Assembly: GCA_000226015.1 (NCBI GenBank)
Contig: JH154132.1
Location: 157,748 to 192,851, forward strand
Length of the DNA: 35,104 nucleotides
Direction: 5' to 3'
From: Mnemiopsis leidyi
Lineage: Eukaryota; Ctenophora; Tentaculata; Lobata; Bolinopsidae
The notes below the pieces were generated by a model. The model did no database searches. It saw only the letters and a list, made by a program, of their open reading frames with translations, and was not told where the DNA came from. The position numbers were made by a program, and so were the translations under genes. Numbering within the stretch: position 1 is the stretch's first letter; the number at the start of each line of letters is the position of its first letter. Shown piece after piece: positions 10,998 through 19,891 of the stretch.

Positions 10998-11220
10998 AAT
11001 TAGGTGGTGTAGGGGCTATGATGCTAGCTTTTCACGCGAAAGACCCGAGTTCGAATCCCAGTGTAGTAGATAGGGTGCCGTTATCGCTTGTAACAATCCA
11101 TCCTTTTCTTCCCAGCCATGCTTTCAGTCGGGATGCCAGTGTCAGGATCAAAATAACTGCATCATGTTATTTGCTTGCTGCAAATTTGACATTTAAGAGC
11201 ACTTGGTATTAAAGGCGATT
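10998..11220 (+). mobile_element. tRNA-derived SINE-like head
   Basis: A perfect pol III A box (TGGTGTAGGGG, 11005-11015) and B box (GTTCGAATC, 11049-11057) lie 44 bp apart, the spacing of a tRNA gene. The T stem and acceptor stem do not pair, so this is not a working tRNA. The following sequence to about 11220 may be the SINE body. Family not recognised. Confidence 0.5.
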
Positions 11221-11640
11221 GATCATTTGCAAAAAGATGCCAGCGGAATTTTAAACATATGATTACAGATTATGATTAGTTTATCTGCTTCATCATGGTT
11301 ATGATATTGTTAAAACCAGTTGTCAAGATTTGATACTATTTTTGTTCAGCACCCCACAACTCCATCAATGAAACGATTGATAGCCAGTTCTGCAAATATG
11401 TCACAAATTCGTTGCCTGTTAATTGGATGTGATAGAAGGCCAAGGTCTCTTAATCTGATGATAGCAGGTTGTCCCGTTAAAAGAGCTTGACTCTTACACT
11501 TACAGGTGGTATCCTGACACATTGCAGATCCTTATGTATAGAATAATTATAAATCGTATTTTAAATTTATGTATAATTGTGTTACAAAATTTTATAAATT
11601 GAATTTTGAATTGAAATGATAGTATGTGCTGAATTGCGGT
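11221..11640. other. Spacer, nothing recognised
   Basis: AT-rich sequence without a supportable gene or repeat. Confidence 0.4.
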
Positions 11641-11669
11641 TGTTTTTTGTCTGGATGTCCTAGTGCCTA

Positions 11670-13045
11670 GGTCTGCTGTTTTATTGACGAGATTATATCC
11701 GTCTACTGTCTTTGAGCTGCGAGAGACGGGTATCACCGCGACAACTGTTTTAGCATTTAGGGATGGTTTTAAAGTATCATACCGATCAAAAACTAAGGCA
11801 ACAAACTCAAACTTCTGAGACTCTTTTTAATTAATCCGATCATAAAACTGCTCTGCCAAGTCCCCTTATGTTAGAACATTGCCACAAGGATCTTTGGCTG
11901 GTTAACAATGCCCACACAGTCGATCACAAAAGATGTGATTCCACTCCACACTCGCGTGATTCCACAATCCACTCACCCTCTTTTTAGCTGGGGAAAGTTA
12001 AGTTTGTCGCGGTGATACCCGACTCTCGCAGCTCAAAGTAAGAACGCGAACGGTAGACGATATAATCTCGTCAATAATTTAAAACTATGCCTGTTACAAA
12101 GGGTTTATCAACTCCTTTCACTTTTGTTGTTTTGTGTGGAATCAGTACATGCGCATGATAATGGATAAATTAACGGGCGATGCCAGGCCAAAAATGTGAA
12201 AGAGCGCGTGATGGCCGCGACATGACAGTAAGTTATCTTGTCTCACGTTGTGATCGGCAGCAGGGCTATGCAACGTGTAGCAAGTGATCGAGGTGTTACC
12301 CGACTCGCGCGCGGCTCGCAGTTTGCTGCTAGTCTCCTGGCTTTTTAACATTTCGTTAGAAAGTTAGACGGATATCATCTCGTCAAGTCTCACCTTGTGA
12401 CCCTCCGGTGGCGTGGCCGCGCGCGGCAGCAGAGCTATGCAACGTGTTATAGCAAAGGTTATCTTAATGATAAACTTTTTGGATGGCGCGCGAACTTAAG
12501 TAAAATTTGCTGCAGATGTTGTACAGCAGCGCTTGTAGGTTGATATTAACCTACTGTCGCGGCCTTGTCAGACGTTGCCTGGCCTGACTTGCTGTTGTCT
12601 GACTTCCAACTTCGTCCGACCCTCATTCGAAGCGAATGGGAATAAAATGACAAGAGGGTGCGCGCTGCCGTACAAGACCTGCTGCCGCGAAGCGGCAGCC
12701 CCCGCGCGCGAATTGAAAATATGGGCCGCGGCCGCAACGCAAGGCAATCGCGGCCATCACGCGCACGCGCTCTCACGTAGTTTTGGCCGGGCGGCATGAA
12801 TTTCGAAAAATTCTAAACGTGCATCGCCCGTTAAAGCAGCGCGTACCCTGGCCCTCCCGTCATTTTTATATTTTCGCCTTGATTTTGAATGAGGGTCGGA
12901 AAAGTCAAACAACTGCAGTTGCTAAGCATAGATACAACATAGTGGCTATCTTTTGCTACATGTTGCCTAGCCCTGCTTAACGGGAAGGTATCCGTCTAAT
13001 TTTCTAACAAGCCGCGCGCGAGTGATCGGGTAACACCTCGACAAT
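11670..13045. repeat. CpG-rich cluster of related foldback inverted repeats
   Basis: A terminal motif of the form TGTCGMGGTGWTACCCGA occurs four times: inverted at 11727-11743, direct at 12005-12021, direct from 12288, and inverted at 13027-13043. Matching arms extend beyond it: 11675-11743 pairs with 12005-12085, and 12288-12380 with about 12980-13043. Further pairs are 12168-12222 with about 12735-12832, and about 12616-12665 with about 12838-12902. The pairs cross rather than nest simply, so more than one insertion or rearrangement is likely. The cluster is rich in GCGC and CGCG, unlike the AT-rich surroundings. Open frames inside it carry no transposase signature. It is best read as non-autonomous TIR or foldback DNA transposons. 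Confidence 0.75.
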
Positions 13046-13880
13046 CAGTTGCTTACGCGCGCGTTAGTCAAACAAAAGCAAACCATTATGTATTCGACCT
13101 TTATGTGTTTCAACTTTGACCATGGGTATGTCTTTTCGGAATAAGAACTCTAGCTATACCTTTTTCTTAATTGATTTTCATAATGGTATTTTGTTATATC
13201 AAGACGATAAATAAAATTCTCTTGGAAATTTGACAAAGAACTATTTTCAATATCTACAGTAGCTCGGCATAGGCTCTAGTAACTCAATGGGAGCGAGGCG
13301 GTGAAGCCGCTGAGCGAGCTATGTTTTGCAAAATTCTAACCAAAATTTCATGCTACTTAAAAGCTCAGTACCCAAAAGAAATATTTTTCTTCATCTATGT
13401 CTGAGAAGTCTTGAAGAACTGTCATTATGAGAGCATTTGAGTATAAGGAAACAGCATCATTGTAAAACTTTGTTTCTCAGGCACTGTTAGCTTAATTATG
13501 ACTCAAATTTAACTGGAGAACTTTTGTGAGAATTGATCGACTTACTGAAATTTTACTGGTGAAATTGTTCAGTGCCCATCCAAAAGATGATCAGGTAAAT
13601 ATCCGACAATTCAACTTGAGACATAAAAATCTTCGTTGTCTTGCTCTAAAGTCTAAACAATGGTATACCCCAATTGATGTGAAAGCTAATTCATTTTAAG
13701 ATTGATTAGTACAATTTTCCTACTGTAGCAGGACAGAATTTTTTGGCTATGTTTAATCCACAACGCTGTTCTTGTAACAGAATTTTCAAACATTTTCCAA
13801 AGAAGTTGGCTTAAAGTGGTCGGATTTTGGGGAGGGATGGGTAAGTGGGTAAGTAGGTAAGTAAATTTCATGGCGTCGGG
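13046..13880. other. Spacer with a short GC-rich palindrome
   Basis: Mostly AT-rich. GAGGCGGTGAAGCCGCTGAG at about 13294-13315 can form a small stem (GCGG/CCGC) and may be a repeat fragment. No gene seen. Confidence 0.4.
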
Positions 13881-14040
13881 TGTGACCAGTGGCGTAACGA
13901 CCGCACCCCCTAACGCCGCTAGCGGGGGGGGGGGCTGCACCTTAGGGTGCGGCACAGTGCCCCCCTACACATGATCTAGCCGCTATGAAATAGTTGAATC
14001 AGTGGCGTTGTGATGAAAAGGCGTCCCTAAGTGGCGCCCC

Positions 14041-14300
14041 TGGTGTAAAGGCTTACTAGGAGCTATTTGTGAAAATATGTTCCAAAAATCTAAATTTGCA
14101 GGAGATCGGAGTTCGATTCCCAGTTCGCCAATCCTAGATTGGTGCTTAGGGCATTTGACTATGCAATCTTCTTTGGTCAACTCAGCAGAATGACTGGGAA
14201 ACCGTGATTGAGGGTTAAATGAGGAGGGTCTCCATTAAAAGATCTAGAATCTTCCAGGAGCCCCTTCAGTATAACTGTAAAAGCCTGGGTACAGGTGTAA
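14041..14300 (+). mobile_element. tRNA-derived SINE-like element, first copy
   Basis: An A-box-like string (TGGTGTAAAGG, 14041-14051) and a good B box (GTTCGATTC, 14111-14119) lie 70 bp apart. A body of about 95 bp follows from 14166, containing GTGATTGAGGGTTAAATGAG, then GGTACAGGTGTAACAG and an ATACAAGAATACAAATAC tail. The wide A-B spacing suggests an insertion or a chance A box. A simple repeat tail after a tRNA-like head is typical of SINEs. Confidence 0.6.
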
Positions 14301-14319
14301 CAGATACAAGAATACAAAT

Positions 14320-14440
14320 ACATCTTCTTCGGTTGACTCAGCCGAATGACCGGGAAACCGTGATTGAGGGTTAAATGAGGAGGGTATCCGTTAAAAGATC
14401 TAGAATTTTCCAGATTTTTTCCAGGGTACAGGTGTCACAA
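14320..14440 (+). mobile_element. Second, headless copy of the same SINE body
   Basis: Repeats the body of the preceding element from ATCTTCTT at 14320 through the TCTAGAAT..TTCCAG block near 14413, with about 9 mismatches in 93 bases by eye, and then GGTACAGGTGT. It lacks the tRNA-like head. It is probably a 5'-truncated insertion or a local duplication. Confidence 0.7.
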
Positions 14441-14613
14441 AAAAGTTTACTCTTAGCACTTTTGGGCCTCCCAAAATTCTGTAAAGAAGTAGGAGTACTT
14501 TAAGTTTTCTTGCTGTAAAATTGTCTTACAAAATTTTATAAATTGAATAGAATTGAAAGTGAAAAATGTTTTATTGTTACCACTAATGTTGACTTAACAT
14601 TATACCAAATTTT

Positions 14614-15522
14614 AGAATTTGAAGTAATAAATAATGATAAATAATGAATAATGATGCCAGCATCATCACACTTAATCTCACAAAATATCATACAAATTAC
14701 AAATTTAATAAAGTTTATCCAAATATCTAATTAATGTTAATAAATTTCTTTTTAGCTACAAAAGGATTATCTTTTAGAAAGCTATTGTGCTTCCTTTTGT
14801 TCTCTAAATAATTAACACCTTCTCGATTTTAAACTTCATCAGAAATTTCCCAAAAGTATCCACATATCCCTGATGCTTTGGTGTTGCATTTAAATGTCTC
14901 TAAATTGGATTTAAAAATATTTACACTCTGTGAAATCTTAACGTCAATAGGAAGCTTATTCCACATAAACATAACCCTATCATTTATAAAATTCCTTCTA
15001 ATACGGTTAATCTTGGAATCTTTACTCTTTCCTGGTTTACAAAGTACATTTAATCCAGATCTGCTAAAATTTAAAACACCCACTAGTTGGGATAAGCCTT
15101 GGCTAGCTTTGTTTACCTCAATTAGGTCACCTCTCGAACGTCTCTCAGCGAGAGTGGTCAGCTGTAGAACCTGCAGTCGCTCGGAGTAGGGAAGCAGGCC
15201 TACCTCTTCAATCATCCTCGTAAAGCGCCTCTGGACGCTCTCAATCCTCAAGATTAAAGACCAATTTCCATGCTCCGCTGCAGGATTCCAAAGCTGGACA
15301 CAATATTCGAGATGTGGCCTAACTAGAGTTTTATTAACCCTTAACATCAATGTCTTCTCTCGACTAATAAGATTTCTAGCAATCCAACACAACATTTGAT
15401 TGGCTTTACTTATACATGATTCAATCTGGTCATTCCAAAGCAAGGTGCCAGAGGTAAGGACACCTAAATCTTTTTCTTGAACAGTTTTACCCAAGTAAAA
15501 TTTGAAAAGCTGTGATTTTTAG
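14614..15522 (-). mobile_element. CR1-like LINE, 5'-truncated, with intact ORF2 C-terminus
   Basis: The minus-strand frame 15522-14829 encodes about 230 residues of the post-catalytic part of a CR1/L2-type reverse transcriptase. Hallmarks in order are KDLGVLTSG, a SKANQMLCWIARN segment, LVRPHLEYCVQLWNPAAEHG, RIESVQRRFTRMI, YSERLQVLQLTTLAERRSRG and DLIEVNKASQG. The catalytic YADD box and the endonuclease are absent because the copy is truncated upstream. The C-terminal frame has no stop or frameshift over this length. After the stop, about 180 bp of AT-rich 3' UTR leads to an ATAAATAATGA-type microsatellite at 14620-14655, as expected for a LINE 3' end. The copy therefore looks fairly young. 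It sits upstream of the finger/HMG gene in opposite orientation. Confidence 0.88.
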
Positions 15523-16309
15523 TTGAAACTTGAATATGAAAAATCAGGTCGAGGACTTCTAAATTTCTGGGGTGGGGGGTAGACTCTTCTGTCCCTCCTG
15601 GCTAGGGGCCTGGTCATTCAGTTTTGTTGACAGGAGAAGATGGCACCAGGAAATTGAACCCTAAGGCTACTTCTTGGCCTTAGGAGTACACTCAACACTG
15701 TACCTCTAGTTGCAGTATAACTACACTATTTTGGGTACTTAATAGTTGACAGCATGGTGTAGTCCACAGCACAGGCAACTCTCAGCTAAATACTCCTTTG
15801 GTTACAGGGGGACAAGAGTTGTTTAGTGCAAAGAGCTAGGAATCCCCCACAAAAGTTGAGTTGAGATGCATTTTCACATTTTCACTAGTTTTTTATGTTA
15901 GTGAATGTTATGATTTATGCCATTTCTATGATTATTTATTTTAAGCTCTATTGATATTGATGCTATTATTCTATAATTATTTGTCATATTATGATTTAGG
16001 TCTTACCAGGGTGTTCTACCAACAGAAAAAATCTGATTTGCCACATCCTTCACAGCTTAGAAGCCTCATTAAATTATGTATAAATCTATTGTGTATTGCT
16101 ATGTAAAATTTGATTTTTATTAAGGCTTTCTGTTGGCAAGGGGGTAGAGTTGTATTTTGACTATTGTCATTCCTTATCACAAAAGTTCAGGGTTTTAACT
16201 CTTTTTATTAAGTTGTAACTAGATGAGTGTAAGTTGTTCCTATACTTAACACAATCTTAATTTATTCATCATAGGAATGTTTCAAGACCCAGGAATTACT
16301 CCTTGAATC
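15523..16309. other. Upstream region of the finger/HMG gene
   Basis: On the minus strand at about 15640-15710, GGTTCAATTTCC and a CTAAGGC..GCCTTAG stem resemble a worn tRNA-derived head, weakly supported. An acceptor-like CATCATAG at 16267-16274 just before the ATG suggests a 5' UTR intron. I could not locate the promoter. Confidence 0.35.
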
Positions 16310-18568
16310 ATGAGTCGTGCACCAGACATAGTGACATCTTCAACTTCTGTTTATGTTGAAGCTGTCCTTGACGATGGAAGGATAATGATAATACCTGCAC
16401 ATGCAATTCCAGCTTCTTCAGTTCCCCAGCAAAATATTCAACCGATTCAGATTCACAGTGCAGTCGTACCTCCGGTTCAGAGAGCAAATATTATTCCCAC
16501 TGGTTCCAATACAACCACTGTTGGATCAAATCAGATAAATAGTCAATTTCATGCACGTGTACAGCCTAATCAGCCCATACTTCCTAATTCAATACACCTT
16601 CAACCTAGACCTCTGGCAAGGCAATGCAATAGTAACAGAGGGACTGTTCAAGTATCTGGTCATCAGGAAGTACCCAAACAGGATAACATGTATGGAACAA
16701 TCTCTAATCAACATGTTCCCAATAACATTGATATAACTAATATTGTTCAAACAATTCATGTTGAGCCATCCACTGAAAAAAACAATCAAAATACTACAAA
16801 TCAAACACTGCACACATCATCTTGTATGCGCAATTGTGGAAATAACAGTAACAGTAAAGGCAGTTCCAGACTTGTTACAGATGATCGTTGTGGGCATGTT
16901 GTGTGTTTGAATTGTCTCATGAAGTCTCCCAATTGCTGCCCTATTTGTGATGATATACATGAGCATGTTCATAGGAACTCTGTTATTACAACTAAGAAAG
17001 AACTGATTCAAAACGAATGTGCAACATGCTATAAAACTTTTAAAAGATCTTCTGATTTATTGCGGCACCGTAGAATATGTCATGGTGATAATGATGGAGG
17101 TTTTTCTTGTCCTGTTTGTAATAAAAAGTTCACTCGGGCTTTTGATGTCAAAAGGCATACATCTACCCACAATACTGAGAAGAAGTATGAATGTGGAAAG
17201 TGTGGTGCAAAGTTCAATCGAATTGAAAATATGAAAAGGCATATTCAAGCTCATTCTGGTGAAAAACCTTTTCAGTGTCCGGAGTGCAAAAAAGAATTTG
17301 GTCAACAAGAAAACTTAAAAAGACACATGCTCAGCCATACTGAGGATTTCCAGCGATACAAATGTAACAAGTGTGATAAAGACTTCACTAGGTTAGCTAG
17401 CTTAAGAAGACATGAACACAGGCATAATGGTGATTGGCCGTATACTTGTCATGATTGTGACCCACCTCGTGGGTTCTCTGAACCAGGCCTTTTCAGGAAA
17501 CACAGATTGACACATAAAGGCATCAAGCCGTATGTGTGTAATTCATGCAACAAAGGATTTAACAATCCAAAAGCATACAGAAATCATAGGCGAATTCATA
17601 CTGGAGAACGCCCCTATGTTTGCAAAATTTGTGATGTTGCCTTTTCCCAGTGGGGGCATCTTAAGAGGCACAAGAAAGTCCATGAAAAGCCAGATGCTAA
17701 GTCTTCGGGATGTTTCATCAGACGACCGTCAGGATACCCTCGTAAACAAGCAGATCCCCATAGACCTAAATTACCCTTATCTGCTTACTTCTTGTGGTTC
17801 ATGGATGCCAGAGAGAGAATTTTAAAGGCAAACCCACACTTAAATATGCCAGAGCTGGCTAAAGCAGGGGGTCGGCTATGGAAAACTATCAATCAGGAAG
17901 AGAGGAAATTTTATGAAAAGAAGGCTGTTTCTGAAAGAGAGCGATACAGAAAAGAGCTAGATGAGTACACACGCAAACGAAGGTCAACTAGTAAGGCTAC
18001 AAGTGTTTCTGATGTTTTATCCAAGTCTGACATGTGTGTTGGAACTGATCCTGAGTATGTTGCAACAAAAGAAAGCCACCCTAATCCACTTCCTCCCCCA
18101 GAAGACCCTAGCAAGTCCACTTCAAGTAGTGGTTTTGAGGGGAATATCCTTGAATCTGCTGGGCGAAGTGTTGGTCTGCTGCCTGAAACATACACAGGAG
18201 ACGTTCAGCTTGATTCTGAAAACTCATTCAATCATTTTCACTCTCCCAGCTCAACTTTTTCTAGAGTACCATCCAGGACTTATCAAGACTTTTCTGAGCA
18301 CAGAAATCAAGTGGTAGATACCTCCTTACCAGCAAGAACTGCTCCTACAAACGTGATACTCACTACCTTGTCCAATAGTACCCATGGTGCAAGATCCAGT
18401 GTTTCTCATGACGTCCACACTGCCATGACTGCTCCTCACTTTACCACCTTTAGTCGCTACCAAACTGGTGACGAATTCAGCGGCACTGATTATTCCTTTG
18501 CTAATTCTCCAACTCATATTTTAGATTTTAGTAACAGAGTGGACAGTGCATCAACTGAAAGCTCTTGA
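16310..18568 (+). CDS. RING-like / eight C2H2 zinc finger / HMG-box protein, 752 aa
   Basis: A single uninterrupted frame. An in-frame TGA at 16304-16306 fixes ATG 16310 as the first Met. Residues 1-170 are Gln/Asn/Pro-rich and low in complexity. Residues 172-213 form a RING-like finger (C-x3-C, CGHVVCLNC, CCPIC) with unusual spacing of the first cysteines. Residues 237-458 hold eight C2H2 fingers, some joined by TGEKP-type linkers (SGEKPFQC, TGERPYVC). Residues 485-552 form an HMG box (RPKLPLSAYFLWFMDARERI.. through LWKTINQEER.. to YRKELDEYTRK), close to the non-sequence-specific HMGB/SSRP1 class. The remaining 200 residues are Ser/Thr-rich. It is probably a nuclear DNA- or chromatin-binding regulator, and ubiquitin ligase activity is possible but unproven. 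Lack of introns contrasts with its neighbours. AATAAA lies at 19734-19739. I do not recognise an orthologue. Confidence 0.95.
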   Translation: MSRAPDIVTSSTSVYVEAVLDDGRIMIIPAHAIPASSVPQQNIQPIQIHSAVVPPVQRANIIPTGSNTTTVGSNQINSQFHARVQPNQPILPNSIHLQPRPLARQCNSNRGTVQVSGHQEVPKQDNMYGTISNQHVPNNIDITNIVQTIHVEPSTEKNNQNTTNQTLHTSSCMRNCGNNSNSKGSSRLVTDDRCGHVVCLNCLMKSPNCCPICDDIHEHVHRNSVITTKKELIQNECATCYKTFKRSSDLLRHRRICHGDNDGGFSCPVCNKKFTRAFDVKRHTSTHNTEKKYECGKCGAKFNRIENMKRHIQAHSGEKPFQCPECKKEFGQQENLKRHMLSHTEDFQRYKCNKCDKDFTRLASLRRHEHRHNGDWPYTCHDCDPPRGFSEPGLFRKHRLTHKGIKPYVCNSCNKGFNNPKAYRNHRRIHTGERPYVCKICDVAFSQWGHLKRHKKVHEKPDAKSSGCFIRRPSGYPRKQADPHRPKLPLSAYFLWFMDARERILKANPHLNMPELAKAGGRLWKTINQEERKFYEKKAVSERERYRKELDEYTRKRRSTSKATSVSDVLSKSDMCVGTDPEYVATKESHPNPLPPPEDPSKSTSSSGFEGNILESAGRSVGLLPETYTGDVQLDSENSFNHFHSPSSTFSRVPSRTYQDFSEHRNQVVDTSLPARTAPTNVILTTLSNSTHGARSSVSHDVHTAMTAPHFTTFSRYQTGDEFSGTDYSFANSPTHILDFSNRVDSASTESS

Positions 18569-19891
18569 TAGTTAACCTTAACCCCGTGCATTTGGTGATC
18601 AAAACTAAATCGGGAGCAGTCTAGAATATATAAGGCAGCATATGCGGGCCTGGAAGTAAGCAGTTCAGCAATTGCTGCCTGAATGAATTATTTTTAGCAA
18701 ACACTAGTGAAGATCACTGTATGAATAGAGTGACTTCTCTACAGATCTTTTAATTACTAAACAGTGCAGCCTGGCTCTCCGTGTTTATTACTTAGACTAA
18801 AATTAAAACAGACTGTAGGCTTGTCACAAAATTTCTACTTAATGTAGCAGTATCTAGTGATGATTACAGTCCTTGTTGAATCAATTTTTACTTCAGATAA
18901 GTTATAATTATTGGTTTGATTTATAAAGGGTTGCCGTTGTTAAGCTCTCCAAGTATTACCCAGTTTTATGGAGAAATATTATTAAGAATTTCAATTTTAC
19001 AGAACAGTATAAGTTTTGTACGAGATCTTGACTGTTGACGGGTTTTTATTAATAAGATCAGTCGAAGTATGTTAACCCATACTGCAGCTGCATTAGTAGA
19101 CTGTTTTCATCTTGAAAGTCCGACTATCAATTGAAGTGAACTTTTTCTTGCCTATGTCGGTTGTTCTGCTCGTGTTGGACCGAGAGTGTCATGTAAATGA
19201 GAGATATTTCTAATGCAAAATATGTTAGCGGATTTATCTTCATCACTTCTAATGCCGTTAAACAATACAAATGTTCTGAAATTCTGTTATCTATTTTTGT
19301 AATGCTCATGCTGTAGCAGCAAAGACCTAATGCTGTAATGTAAAGTTTTATTTTATTCTAGAAACTTGCCTTTATAATGTATCTAATTTTTTTCTTGCAA
19401 TTTCTAACATATTATATGCATGTAGTGTATTTCTATAATTTGTTTGAAAAATTGTTACCTTTAAAGCGTTAACAAGGTACTCAAGATTTATATAGAACTA
19501 TCGTTGTACAGTTTTTTCCGTTGTGTATGTTTGGTGAACACAAGAAATGATTATATTGTCCAAAAATTTTCTGTGGACTGAGTCCGTTTTACTAAACAGT
19601 GTACTTGGTGAAATGTAACATTTACAGAGATTACAATCAGCTGTTATTCATCGACTGAAAATCAATTATCATTACGAATTTAATCTTGTTAATTGAATAC
19701 ACAACAAGAACAGTTTTGCGACTAAACAAAAAGAATAAATACTTGCATATTATATTTTTCACAATAATAACTTTACAATCATTTTTGCTCATCGTCAGAA
19801 ATCAAGCGTGATTATTTTAAAGTTTGCCTAGTACCAGAAGCAACTAGTTATTTTCTTCACTTATTGAATTAAAAACTATGCAGCTATCAAG
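18569..19891. other. 3' UTR of the finger/HMG gene and spacer to UBE2H
   Basis: AT-rich non-coding sequence. Candidate poly(A) signals are ATTAAA near 18806 and AATAAA at 19734. The UBE2H promoter must lie in the last part. No TATA box is convincing. Confidence 0.5.

Noticed and set aside
10998-11070. Functional tRNA gene
   Set aside because: The A and B boxes are good, but the acceptor and T stems do not pair, so it is listed as a SINE-like head.
12546-12980. GC-rich open frames as genes
   Set aside because: They lie inside the inverted-repeat cluster on both strands and have low-complexity translations without domains.
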